Source: a virus. Taken from it: a DNA stretch of 64,000 bases. Positions 49,873 through 57,848 of this stretch are shown in pieces. The notes beneath the pieces are model-generated. The model was given only the letters and a program-made list of their open reading frames with translations, did not search any database and was not told the DNA's origin. The stretch spans positions 51,140 to 115,139 of IMG/VR virus record IMGVR_UViG_3300030101_002520; one strand, written 5' to 3'. Each line of letters opens with the position of its first letter. Position 1 is the first letter of the stretch. The translations under genes were made by a program, and so were the position numbers.

Positions 49873-50282
49873 AACTCTATAATGTTAGATCTCTTTACCC
49901 TTACTTCTTTATATTGTACATCTTCATTACCTTTAATTCTTAAGTGAGCATGTATTTTATATTCAGTTGCATAAGGATTACATTCATCTCTATAACCACA
50001 ATCACTTATAATTTTACCTTTTATATAACCATATTCATTCATAAGTTTTGCATCTTTCATTATATCTTCTTGGATTAAATCTTTAAGATCATACTTGTTA
50101 TCTATAGGATCAAACCAAACTATATCATTTTTTTTAAGTAATTCATGCTTCCTTTCATTAACTATCTCATCCATTACAGCGCCCTTTTGTTCATCACTTA
50201 AATACGATATCATCATCTTTAGTATAAACTCATCATCTATTGAGTCTTTTATTATCTTATATGTTATTCTTTCTAAATTCAT
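49854..50282 (-). CDS. Hypothetical protein
   Basis: This 142-residue acidic protein has a helical N-terminal half (ISYLSDEQKGAVMDEIVNE) and a beta-rich second half with ISDCGYRDECNPYATEYKIH, including two cysteines. It is the first gene of the minus-strand unit that contains the HTH protein. No family recognised. Confidence 0.5.
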   Translation of the reverse strand: MNLERITYKIIKDSIDDEFILKMMISYLSDEQKGAVMDEIVNERKHELLKKNDIVWFDPIDNKYDLKDLIQEDIMKDAKLMNEYGYIKGKIISDCGYRDECNPYATEYKIHAHLRIKGNEDVQYKEVRVKRSNIIELWKPLA

Positions 50283-50793
50283 ATCAATTATTATTATGGA
50301 CCAAGAGGATGACGTAGCTATATATCATCCCCTTAATCACTACTCACTTAATAGAATAGATATTACCTATTCAAATAATAAACATTATACCCCTATAATG
50401 CTATGGTACTGTTTGTATTGCATACATGCAACAAAAAACAATTATACTTGCCTAACCCAAATAGGTTAGGACTTTGGTAGGTTGTTTGATTTTATACAGT
50501 TTACTCTGCTAAGTTGCGGTTACTATGTCTCTTATCCTATAGAGAGAGAACATAAGACTATAACAAGAGTAGTTACATTGGTCTGCATTATCATTAACCT
50601 CTGCAATTACTCTAGTTATAGCTATATTATTTATTATGGTGTTAACCATGTTGGTTTATGGTAGAAAGTGGTAATATGTGGGAATTGAGACCTCACACAC
50701 ACAACTTAACGCACATAATTTGTTTTTTTTATGCACGGTAACCAAATTATTATGGACTCTGTAACCAAATGTGGTTGCTGACGCCCATAAAAG
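50283..50793. other. Gene-free intergenic region with repeats and hairpins
   Basis: I see no convincing gene in this stretch; a 60-codon plus-strand frame starting with TTG at 50482 has no support. It contains a perfect 7-bp hairpin CCTAACC/GGTTAGG (50451-50470) and the inverted repeat TTGCAT/ATGCAA (50418-50431). It also has two direct copies of GTAACCAAAT (50738-50747 and 50761-50770). It is less A/T-rich than most spacers here and lies between two minus-strand units, so a regulatory or origin role is possible. Confidence 0.45.
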
Positions 50794-50830
50794 AATAAAG
50801 TGTAGCTACTATTGTTCACTACACTTTATT
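50794..50830 (-). terminator. Strong terminator after the 50839 gene
   Basis: A perfect 12-bp stem (AATAAAGTGTAG / CTACACTTTATT) has a 13-base loop and is followed on the minus strand by CTTTTAT. It ends the one-gene unit at 50839-51144. Confidence 0.7.
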
Positions 50831-50838
50831 TAGAACTC

Positions 50839-51144
50839 TTATCCTACAAACTCTGCCCAGTTCAGTCCAGTTGGTTCCTTGGTATCTCTGTCTAATACAG
50901 GAGAACCAGAATCAACTACACCTTCAAGTTCTTGATCTGCTTGGAAATCATAGTCACGAGGATCAACAGTGTTACCTTCTGAATCCGTAATTATGAGTAA
51001 GCAGAACTGAGCTTGGTTTCTAACGAAAGCTTCTTGCCCGTTGATCATTCTTTTTGTTCTACTTGCTGAAGTCTTGCAGATCACACTGTTTAAAGGATTA
51101 CCCTGTGCATCTACTGCATACTTGTGGAAAAATAAATTTTGCAT
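50839..51144 (-). CDS. Paralog of the SSB-like protein, without tail
   Basis: This 101-residue beta-rich protein (DAQGNPLNSVICKTSAS; QADQELEGVVDSGSPVLDRD) shares its layout with the first two thirds of the protein at 48674 but lacks the acidic tail. Flanked by a strong terminator and a long upstream spacer, it is a one-gene unit, probably well expressed. No known family; an OB-type nucleic-acid binder is my guess. Confidence 0.55.
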   Translation of the reverse strand: MQNLFFHKYAVDAQGNPLNSVICKTSASRTKRMINGQEAFVRNQAQFCLLIITDSEGNTVDPRDYDFQADQELEGVVDSGSPVLDRDTKEPTGLNWAEFVG

Positions 51145-51278
51145 CTTTGTTTTAATTTTAAGTTAATATTCTACGAAGCAACACAGGGGGTACCTGCGCT
51201 GCACATTCTAGTAGGGGAGCAGAAATATAGAACGTCTCTAGAACTTAATGCATACAAAATTTCAATTTAGGTGAGAAA

Positions 51279-51296
51279 TTTGTTATATTATATATG
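51279..51296 (+). promoter_or_regulatory. Phage-type promoter-like motif
   Basis: TTTGTTATATTATATATG resembles the TTTGTATATTATWATA motif upstream of other plus-strand blocks with one inserted base. A start just downstream would place the RNA 5' end at the structured element beginning at 51293. Confidence 0.42.
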
Positions 51297-51366
51297 TAGG
51301 GGGATTTAGGTATACAGCCCCATCCTTTACAAAAAGGTATGTGCAGTAACTTACCATCCCTACATA
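51293..51366 (+). ncRNA. Structured leader RNA element, function unknown
   Basis: TATGTAGGG (51293-51301) and CCCTACATA (51358-51366) form a perfect 9-bp closing stem around 56 bases. Inside are a CCTTT/AAAGG hairpin (51324-51337) and an alternative GGGG/CCCC pairing. A multi-helix element 145 bases before the ATG of a well-isolated gene suggests a leader that stabilises or regulates the transcript, or a small RNA. No known riboswitch pattern is recognised. Confidence 0.45.
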
Positions 51367-51511
51367 AACACACCCAAGTATATTAATTATTGCTTATTGG
51401 GTAATGATAAATGTCGTAAGTATATGTAAGGTTCGTGTTTATAATGTTTAGGGATAGTGTTTAGGAAAGTCCTTTATGCCCCTTTATGTTTAATTTTTAA
51501 ATTTTTTAATT

Positions 51512-51949
51512 ATGGCAATTTCAAGTATGTCGGGCGCAAAGCCTTATTTATATTTCTTAGATGGAGCAAACACGGATGTAACTTTTAAAGCAGAAGATTT
51601 ATTATGGATGGAAAAAGATGGTGCAGCGGCACTTAACATTTATTTTAGATCACCTAAGTTTAACTCGGTTTTATTAACTGATGATAGTGATGTTACAGCA
51701 GCTCAAGCTTATCAAACAAGAGCTAACTGTAAAATTGTATTAGCAGTAGCTACAGGTTTAGGTAAACAAGTAATGAAGTCTATTATTGCTGCATTGAACT
51801 CTCCAGTTTCAGTTGGAGATCCTAATGCTAGATTTGATAGAGGATTTATTACTGTAGCTGATGATGTTAATAGTAGTTATGTAGATGCTGGAATTACAGC
51901 AGTAACATCAATTACATTTGATGCTAAAGCTACTGACGCAATAGCATAG
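51512..51949 (+). CDS. Probable abundant structural protein
   Basis: A 145-residue protein (AISSMSGAKPYLYFLDGANT...) without signal peptide or membrane span. The sequence is Ala/Thr/Val-rich and balanced in charge, as in virion proteins. A structured 5' leader and a terminator-like hairpin set it apart as a single-gene unit, which suggests high expression; a capsid decoration or head-associated protein is a fair guess. It does not match the major capsid protein in size. Confidence 0.6.
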   Translation: MAISSMSGAKPYLYFLDGANTDVTFKAEDLLWMEKDGAAALNIYFRSPKFNSVLLTDDSDVTAAQAYQTRANCKIVLAVATGLGKQVMKSIIAALNSPVSVGDPNARFDRGFITVADDVNSSYVDAGITAVTSITFDAKATDAIA

Positions 51950-51967
51950 TAGTTTTTTGAAGAGTAC

Positions 51968-52024
51968 AGGGACCTCTGTTGGTTTGGGCCCAATCTTGTT
52001 ATCACGCACTATCAAGTCCCTTTT
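51968..52024 (+). terminator. Terminator-like structure after the 51512 gene
   Basis: AGGGAC (51968-51973) pairs with GTCCCT (52016-52021) and is followed by three more T residues. The enclosed segment has the perfect palindrome TTGGGCCCAA (51984-51993). This probably ends the single-gene unit partly or fully. Confidence 0.5.
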
Positions 52025-52053
52025 CTTCTTTAATTAAATTAAAAATAAATAAT

Positions 52054-52362
52054 ATGAAAGATCAAAATCCAGATGACTTCTTACCAGAAATGAGTGAGTC
52101 AGAAAAATATGAGGTTGAACAGATGATGATAGATAAAGCGTTTGATAATTCGTACTTGGTATTAACTAATAGAGCTACTATAGAAGAATTATTAGAAAGA
52201 AAATCTAAGTATGGAATGAAAGGTATAATGATGTTTGACCCAGGTGATGAGCCGGATGAGGATTTATTTGATGATGTAATATATTATTATGAGGATCTTG
52301 AAGAGTATGAACGTTGTGCGGAATTATTGAAGATTAAGAAAAAGAAATTTAAAAATGTATAG
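52054..52362 (+). CDS. Acidic hypothetical protein
   Basis: The ATG at 52054 follows the spacer pattern AATAAATAATATG used by neighbours, and a longer frame from 51979 runs through the terminator, so the shorter start is chosen. The 102-residue protein is very acidic in the middle (FDPGDEPDEDLFDD) and basic at the end (KIKKKKFKNV). No family recognised. Its end overlaps the nuclease start by eight bases. Confidence 0.55.
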   Translation: MKDQNPDDFLPEMSESEKYEVEQMMIDKAFDNSYLVLTNRATIEELLERKSKYGMKGIMMFDPGDEPDEDLFDDVIYYYEDLEEYERCAELLKIKKKKFKNV

Positions 52363-52726
52363 TTATAATGCAAAGTGCATAAGAGTAGTAGATGGAGATA
52401 CTATAGATGCAGAAATAGATCTTGGCTTTGATGTTAAGATTAAAAAAAGAATAAGGCTAGCTGGTATTAATGCACCAGAGTCTAGAACTAGAAATAAGGT
52501 TGAAAAGAAGTTAGGCTTAGCAGCAAAGGAAAGATTAATTGAAATGTTAGATGGTGCTGCTAATTATTTTGAATTAGAATCACAAGAACTTGGTAAGTAT
52601 GGTAGAGTTCTTGGTAGATTACACATAGATAAAATAGCAGGCAAAGATACAATTACTAAAGTATGTGTAAATGATTGCCTCGTAAAAGAAGGACACGCCG
52701 TAGAATATAACGGTGGTAAACGTTAA
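52355..52726 (+). CDS. Thermonuclease-like (SNase) protein
   Basis: This 123-residue protein has VVDGDTIDAEIDLGF (11-25) and RIRLAGINAPES (32-43), with the expected Asp, Arg and Glu of the staphylococcal nuclease active site. YGRVLGRLH carries the second Arg. It lacks a signal peptide, so it acts in the host cytoplasm or within the particle, perhaps degrading host nucleic acid. It is at the head of the small basic-protein cluster. Confidence 0.82.
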   Translation: MYSYNAKCIRVVDGDTIDAEIDLGFDVKIKKRIRLAGINAPESRTRNKVEKKLGLAAKERLIEMLDGAANYFELESQELGKYGRVLGRLHIDKIAGKDTITKVCVNDCLVKEGHAVEYNGGKR

Positions 52727-52749
52727 TATTAACAATTAAAATTAAAATT

Positions 52750-53013
52750 ATGCCAAAACATGGAATGAAATATCACAAGGGTGGTTCAAATGCTAAAATG
52801 CCAAAATCAGTTATTAAAAAAGGTGGGGCAACTTGCATAGGTAAAGTTAAAGGTGTTGATGTATGTGCTTTAACATTAAGACAACAAAAAACATTAAAAA
52901 AACATTCTGTACACCATACAAAGAAACATATGCAAATGATGGTTAATGCTATGAAAAATGGTGCATCATTTGGAGCTTCTCATAAAATGGCACAGAAAAA
53001 AGTAGGAAAATAA
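52750..53013 (+). CDS. Small basic His-rich protein of marine-virus type
   Basis: This 87-residue protein has a Gly/Lys-rich start (HKGGSNAKMPKSVIKKGG). The conserved-looking block is LRQQKTLKKHSVHHTKKHMQ followed by MMVNAMKNGASFGASHKMA. I recall this RQ...KKHSxHHTxKHM...M...G pattern from many marine phages and giant viruses. It is probably a packaged nucleic-acid-binding protein. Its stop shares a base with the next ATG (TAATG). Confidence 0.62.
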   Translation: MPKHGMKYHKGGSNAKMPKSVIKKGGATCIGKVKGVDVCALTLRQQKTLKKHSVHHTKKHMQMMVNAMKNGASFGASHKMAQKKVGK

Positions 53014-53324
53014 TGCCTAAGAAAAAAAAGGATCCTAGAGTAGGGACTGGAAAAAAACCAAAAGGTAGTGGTAGAAGACTATATACGGATGAAAATCCTA
53101 AAGATACTGTACGTATAAAGTTTGCTACACCTGCAGATGCAAGAGCAACTGTAGCTAAAGTTAAGAAGATTAGTAAACCTTATGCTAGAAAGATTCAAAT
53201 ACTAACTGTAGGAGAACAAAGAGCAAAGGTTATGAAAAAAACACAGGTTGCTGCAATATTTAAAAGAGGTAAAGAAGCAATAAGAAAGAAGCATAAAAAA
53301 AAGAAAGATGTCAAAAAGAAGTAA
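53013..53324 (+). CDS. Small basic protein of marine-virus type (DUF5824-like by recollection)
   Basis: This 103-residue protein has GSGRRLYTDENPKDTVRIKF and a body rich in Lys, with an extremely basic tail. The GRRLYTDENPKDTVxxKF block is a hallmark I recall from marine phages and giant algal viruses; I am unsure of the family number. The C-terminal codons overlap the next gene. Confidence 0.6.
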   Translation: MPKKKKDPRVGTGKKPKGSGRRLYTDENPKDTVRIKFATPADARATVAKVKKISKPYARKIQILTVGEQRAKVMKKTQVAAIFKRGKEAIRKKHKKKKDVKKK

Positions 53325-53574
53325 AAAAGGTGGAATGTCAGGATGTACAATCAAAAATGGTTGTAAAAGTAAATCTGGTGGTCTTACAGCTAAAGGGCGT
53401 AAGATGATTAACCGTAAAACAGGATCTAAACTAAAAGCTCCACAGCCAGGAGGAGGTCCACGTAAAAGATCTTTTTGTGCTAGAAATCTTGGGCAAATAA
53501 AAAAGTTTAATATTGATTGCAGGAAGACTCCTAAAAAAAGAGCATGTCTTGCAAGAAAACGTTGGAAATGTTAA
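53308..53574 (+). CDS. Small basic Cys-containing protein of marine-virus type
   Basis: This 88-residue protein has GGLTAKGRKMINRKTGSKLK, then RKRSFCARNLGQIK and a closing RACLARKRWKC. The SFCARM...RKWKC pattern is shared by tiny proteins of marine phages and cyanophages. Cysteines and high positive charge suggest zinc-aided DNA or RNA contact. It overlaps the preceding gene by 17 bases. Confidence 0.6.
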   Translation: MSKRSKKGGMSGCTIKNGCKSKSGGLTAKGRKMINRKTGSKLKAPQPGGGPRKRSFCARNLGQIKKFNIDCRKTPKKRACLARKRWKC

Positions 53575-53585
53575 AATAAATAATT

Positions 53586-53750
53586 ATGGCAAAGAAAAAA
53601 AAGAAAAAAGCTAAAAGAGATGCTTGTTACAGTAAAGTAAGAGCAAGATATAGTGTATGGCCTTCAGCTTATGCATCCGGTGCATTGGTAAGATGTAGAA
53701 AGGTAGGAGCTGCCAATTGGGGTAATAAGTCTAAAAAGAAAAAGAAATAA
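53586..53750 (+). CDS. 54-residue basic protein of marine-virus type
   Basis: Contains RDACYSKVRARYSVWPSAYA and SGALVRCRKVGAANWGNKSK. This is a very recognisable pattern (ACYxKVKxRYxVWPSAYASGALVxCRKVGAxNWG) that I know from marine phages and giant viruses. The function is unknown. Its stop shares a base with the next ATG. Confidence 0.65.
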   Translation: MAKKKKKKAKRDACYSKVRARYSVWPSAYASGALVRCRKVGAANWGNKSKKKKK

Positions 53751-53965
53751 TGGCTAAAGAAAGCTTACATAAGTGGTTTAGTAGAAACAAAGGTAAAGGT
53801 TGGATAGATTGTAAAACTGGTAAACCTTGTGGAAGGAAGTCAGCAAAAGGTGGATCTAAAAGACCTTATCCTGCTTGCAGACCTACTAAAGCACAATGTA
53901 CATCTGCAGCTAGAAAAAAAACTAGTTCAAAAAGAATTAGCTGGAAAAAACGTAAAAAGAAATAG
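53750..53965 (+). CDS. 71-residue basic protein, DUF5872-like
   Basis: This protein has LHKWFSRNKGKGWIDCKTGK followed by PCGRKSAKGGSKRPYPACRP and a Lys-rich tail. The KGWIDCKTGKPCGR...KRPYPACRP pattern is what I recall for DUF5872, found in marine viruses and bacteria. The Cys pairs suggest a small metal-binding fold. Confidence 0.65.
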   Translation: MAKESLHKWFSRNKGKGWIDCKTGKPCGRKSAKGGSKRPYPACRPTKAQCTSAARKKTSSKRISWKKRKKK

Positions 53966-53967
53966 TT

Positions 53968-54111
53968 ATGAAAATTAATAAAAAAGATAAATCTTCTAAA
54001 GTAAAAGAAGATAAAATTGAAAAAGCTAAACAAAAATATAGAAGTGGTGGACAAGTGCAAGGTTGTGGTTGTCCTTATGGAATGAATATGGGACCTAATA
54101 GTGTATTATAA
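53968..54111 (+). CDS. 47-residue protein with C-terminal GPNxxL tag
   Basis: The frame begins MKINKKDKSSKVKEDKIEKA and ends CGCPYGMNMGPNSVL. The tag is that of the three proteins at 22661-23546, almost 30 kb away. The body is a basic helix, as in those proteins. The tag is therefore not simply inherited by local gene duplication, unless the genes moved later. Confidence 0.6.
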   Translation: MKINKKDKSSKVKEDKIEKAKQKYRSGGQVQGCGCPYGMNMGPNSVL

Positions 54112-54122
54112 ATTATATAAAT

Positions 54123-54698
54123 ATGTCATATCATAATAATCAAAGTAGTAATAGTAATTTAAGAGTAAATAGAGGTGCAAGACGTACGGTCAACCCATCA
54201 GCTTTATCAGAATCAGGAGCAATTTATCAAGATCCAACTGTAAGAAACACTAGAGTTACTTCACAGATTCAAACAATTAATCAAGAATTAATACCTTATG
54301 ATAATCAATTACAATCAGAATTATCTACAAGTGTAGCTATTAATAATAGTGGTGCAAAATCTAAATCACAAGATCTTCTTTTTATTTTAACTAATAATAA
54401 TTTAGAAATGGGTGTTAGATTTATTTTTGAAACATTAGCAAATAAAAGAGGTAAGAAAACTCAAGATATGTTAAAAGATGGATTAACTTTTAATAGTTTA
54501 TATAATCAACTACAAGATATATTAAGTTTAGCAAAACAAGTTGTTGAAGGTACAGCTGGTGATGATAGAAAAAATTTTGGTACATGTAAATGCACAAATC
54601 CTCCATCATTAGGTTTTTGTGTAGAAGGGCTATGTATTAAAGCTAATTTTAATTTTACTAAACTAGAAGGAAGTTTATCAATAACAATACCTTTTTAA
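54123..54698 (+). CDS. Hypothetical virion-type protein
   Basis: This 191-residue protein has a disordered, Ser/Asn-rich first third and a helical middle (LTNNNLEMGVRFIFETLANK). A Cys-rich segment (FGTCKCTNPPSLGFCVEGLC) and a beta-rich end follow. It lies between the small basic cluster and the tail-fibre genes. No family recognised. Confidence 0.55.
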   Translation: MSYHNNQSSNSNLRVNRGARRTVNPSALSESGAIYQDPTVRNTRVTSQIQTINQELIPYDNQLQSELSTSVAINNSGAKSKSQDLLFILTNNNLEMGVRFIFETLANKRGKKTQDMLKDGLTFNSLYNQLQDILSLAKQVVEGTAGDDRKNFGTCKCTNPPSLGFCVEGLCIKANFNFTKLEGSLSITIPF

Positions 54699-54700
54699 TT

Positions 54701-54913
54701 ATGAATATATTTAAAGATAATAATGATTGGAATGAAAAAGCTATAATAGGTTTTGTAGCATTTGTCATTATGTGTATAATAATGGTTGCTGATCTAGTAA
54801 CAGGCTGGGTAGGTAAAGACTTAGTAATTAATGAGTTTGTTTATGATTCATTTGTTTGGGTGGTTCTCGGCTGCTTTGGTATCAGTGGCGTTGAGAAATT
54901 TGCCAAAAAATGA
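54701..54913 (+). CDS. Two-span membrane protein, holin-like
   Basis: This 70-residue protein has two membrane helices (IIGFVAFVIMCIIMVADLV and FVWVVLGCFGISGV) and a basic end (EKFAKK). Size and layout fit a small holin or antiholin; the 3TM holin at 24790 ends with a similar SVEKFKKK. Stop and next start overlap (ATGA), linking it to the tail fibre. Confidence 0.55.
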   Translation: MNIFKDNNDWNEKAIIGFVAFVIMCIIMVADLVTGWVGKDLVINEFVYDSFVWVVLGCFGISGVEKFAKK

Positions 54914-57837
54914 AATGGATAGGAAAACACCCAGTATTTAGTGATCTAATGATAGGAAGTGTTCTTCTTACACCTCCTGATAATCAATATGAATATGAGT
55001 TAACATTACCTGATAATGATGGTACTGCAGGTCAAGTACTAACCACGGATGGAAATGGTTTACTTACTTGGACTACGGTTAGTTCTGGTAGTGGAACTGT
55101 CACCTCTATTACTCCAGCTGCAGATGTAGGATCAGGAACAGCAATTACAACTTCAGGTACTCTTACATTTACGGGAGGTACAAATGTTACAACAGTAGTA
55201 TCAGGAACAACAGTAACATTTGATGCAGCTGGTACCGGTGTGTCTATGACTAATGGTGTTGATAACCGGGTTATGACTGCTACAAATGCATCATCTATAA
55301 CTGGAGATTCTGCATTAACTTTTGATAATACGAATGAGCTTTTAACTATAGGTGATATGCAACTTAGAGGTGAAAGTAATACTTATAATGGATCACTTGT
55401 TGCAAGTTATATACAACTTCCATCTGATACTTCATTTGGTGCTGGTGTAGGATCTGTTATTAAAGTTGAAGATACAAGTAGTTCTACAGGAGCTAATTTA
55501 CAACTTGAGGGAGGAGATGCTGATGGCACAGATAAAGCTGGGGGTAATATGATTTTTAAACTAGGAGCAAAAACTGGTACTGGTGCTACTGGTATATTTG
55601 ATTTTATAGGGGGCAGTGGAAGTCAAATTGCTAAAATATATGATACTGGTATTAGACTACCTATTGCAGATCAAGCAATAGTATTTGAAGGTGGTTCACA
55701 TGATACTACATTTAAAGCACAAACAACTGCAGGAGCTGCAAGAACAATAACATTACCTGATGCTACTGGAACTGTTGCTTTAACAAGTGATATACCTGCA
55801 TTATCAGTTCCAGTTACTATAGGTCAAGGAGGAACAGGGCAAACAACGGCTCAAGCGGCTATGAATGCTTTAGCGGGTAGTGTTTTGAGTGGTAAATACT
55901 TAAGAGGAGATGGTGCTGATGTTACTTTAACAAACATACAAGCTGGTGATGTACCAACATTAAATCAAGACACAACTGGTAATGCTAACACTGCAACTGC
56001 GTTAGAAACAGCAAGGAATATTGCAGGTGTGTCCTTTGATGGAACTGCTGATATTTCATTAAATAATAATGCTATTACTAATGGCGCAGGTTATACAACT
56101 AATACGGGTACTGTAACTTCTGTTAGTGGTACTGGAACAGAAAATGGATTAACATTAACAGGTACTGTAACTTCATCAGGCAATCTAACTCTTGGTGGAA
56201 CTCTTGCAATTAGTAATGATGATTGGTCAGGAACTGATCTAGCTATTGCTAATGGTGGAACAGGATCAAGTACAGCACAAGCAGCAATAGATGCTTTGTC
56301 ACAAGTAAGTGGAGCAACAGCAGGTCATGTGTTAACTAAAGATGGTAGTGGTAATGCTACATTTCAAGCACCAGTGGATACAAAGATAACATTAACTGGC
56401 ACAACAGTTGGTGGTTTAGCTACATATGCTAGTGCTGATAATCTTAATATTAATGCTTTTGGAACATTTAATTTTAGTCCTATAACATCTACTTTAAAGT
56501 TAATGTCACCACAAGATACAGGTGATCTTCTTCAAATAGATGTAACAACACATGGAGCTACTACTTTTACAACAACAGATGATAATGCTACAGCAGCAGA
56601 TTTAATTTTTACTCCTGATGGAGATGTTCGTTTTAATATATTAGATGCTGATGTTGATTCTTTGTTTAAAATAGCAACTGTTGGTGGAACCAATCATTTT
56701 TTAGAAATTTCTGGAGAATCTGGTAATTATTCTAAATTTAAAATGTATGAAGCTGGTGGAGATAGTACAGATGATTACTTTGAAATTGATGTTCAAGAAC
56801 ATGGAGCAACTACAATTAAAGCTGAAGATGCTTCTGGTGGCCAAGCATCATCTTTACATTTAGATACTGATGGGTTAATAATTCTTGATGCTGATAGATC
56901 AGGTATAATAAAAATACAAGATTCAAGTGCACATTATGCAGGATTTTCTACTGCAGGTACTTTATCTAATTTTACTTTATATGAAGCAGCTGGTGCTAGT
57001 TTAAATGATTTTTTTGAAATATCTACTGCTGCAGCAGGTGCTACAACAATAAGTACAGTTGATGCTGCAGGAACTGCAGCTAATTTAACTTTAGATATTG
57101 ATGGAACTATAATAATAGATTCAACTGATGGTGTAATAAATTTTGAGGATGATGGAGCTTCTATGGCACAAATTCAAAATAATCTAGGTACTAATTTAAC
57201 TGTACATGGAACTAATCTTGGACCTGCTAAATTAAGATTAAGAGAAGTTACAACCAATGGTACAAATGATATTGAAATAAGACCTCCTAATTCAATAGCT
57301 AGTGATAAAGTTCAGTCATTGCAAGATAAAGATGGAACTATAGCTTTAACTGATACAGCAAGATCATTTATTGATTTAAGAAAAGATGATTTATATATTC
57401 AGTTTATGTCTTCACAAAATAGGTGGTATGGAACAGGTAGGGCAGGTACAAGTATAGGTACAGGTAGTACATTAGATGGTGTTGCTATTAATAATAGAAC
57501 TGCTATAAGCAACGGAGCGTTTACGGCTACAAGAAACTGTACACTACATTCTGTTCAAATAACATTTTATCCAACTCAAACAAATGATTATGAATTTGAA
57601 ATACTTAAAGTACCTTTTGTTGATGATTCTACTTCTAGTATCACTTTGGCTAAAATGACACACACAGATCATAATGCTAGTTATACAGCAAATAGAAATT
57701 ATACTAAAACATTTACAATAACAGGTGGTAACACATTAACAGCTGGACAAGGTATTATTTTTGCTTTAAGAAGAACAGCAGCAGGTAGTACACCTTTTAT
57801 TAATGGTATGTTAGTAGGAGAAATAGAAATGACTTAA
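54910..57837 (+). CDS. Tail fibre protein
   Basis: This 975-residue protein is dominated by Gly/Thr/Ser-rich beta repeats (GTVTSITPAADVGSGTAITT), with typical fibre phrases such as TIGQGGTGQTTAQAAMNALA and the dispersed ATTIKAEDASGGQASSLHLD units. The N-terminal segment (KWIGKHPVFSDLMIGSVLL) probably attaches it to the tail. The last 120 residues differ in composition and would be the receptor-binding tip. No chaperone or cleavage motif was recognised. Confidence 0.75.
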   Translation: MKWIGKHPVFSDLMIGSVLLTPPDNQYEYELTLPDNDGTAGQVLTTDGNGLLTWTTVSSGSGTVTSITPAADVGSGTAITTSGTLTFTGGTNVTTVVSGTTVTFDAAGTGVSMTNGVDNRVMTATNASSITGDSALTFDNTNELLTIGDMQLRGESNTYNGSLVASYIQLPSDTSFGAGVGSVIKVEDTSSSTGANLQLEGGDADGTDKAGGNMIFKLGAKTGTGATGIFDFIGGSGSQIAKIYDTGIRLPIADQAIVFEGGSHDTTFKAQTTAGAARTITLPDATGTVALTSDIPALSVPVTIGQGGTGQTTAQAAMNALAGSVLSGKYLRGDGADVTLTNIQAGDVPTLNQDTTGNANTATALETARNIAGVSFDGTADISLNNNAITNGAGYTTNTGTVTSVSGTGTENGLTLTGTVTSSGNLTLGGTLAISNDDWSGTDLAIANGGTGSSTAQAAIDALSQVSGATAGHVLTKDGSGNATFQAPVDTKITLTGTTVGGLATYASADNLNINAFGTFNFSPITSTLKLMSPQDTGDLLQIDVTTHGATTFTTTDDNATAADLIFTPDGDVRFNILDADVDSLFKIATVGGTNHFLEISGESGNYSKFKMYEAGGDSTDDYFEIDVQEHGATTIKAEDASGGQASSLHLDTDGLIILDADRSGIIKIQDSSAHYAGFSTAGTLSNFTLYEAAGASLNDFFEISTAAAGATTISTVDAAGTAANLTLDIDGTIIIDSTDGVINFEDDGASMAQIQNNLGTNLTVHGTNLGPAKLRLREVTTNGTNDIEIRPPNSIASDKVQSLQDKDGTIALTDTARSFIDLRKDDLYIQFMSSQNRWYGTGRAGTSIGTGSTLDGVAINNRTAISNGAFTATRNCTLHSVQITFYPTQTNDYEFEILKVPFVDDSTSSITLAKMTHTDHNASYTANRNYTKTFTITGGNTLTAGQGIIFALRRTAAGSTPFINGMLVGEIEMT

Positions 57838-57848
57838 AACAATTAATT

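Larger units (their letters stand above)
51145..51511. other. Long gene-free spacer, structured leader region
   Basis: No gene is visible in this 367-base spacer between divergent transcription units. The first part (51180-51270) is unusually G/C-rich for this genome. It contains a phage-type promoter-like string, a structured element at 51293-51366 and an untranslated leader to the gene at 51512. Confidence 0.5.

Noticed and set aside
50482-50664. Plus-strand 60-codon frame in the gene-free region
   Set aside because: TTG start, no spacing pattern, Cys/Tyr-rich odd composition, no neighbour on the same strand.
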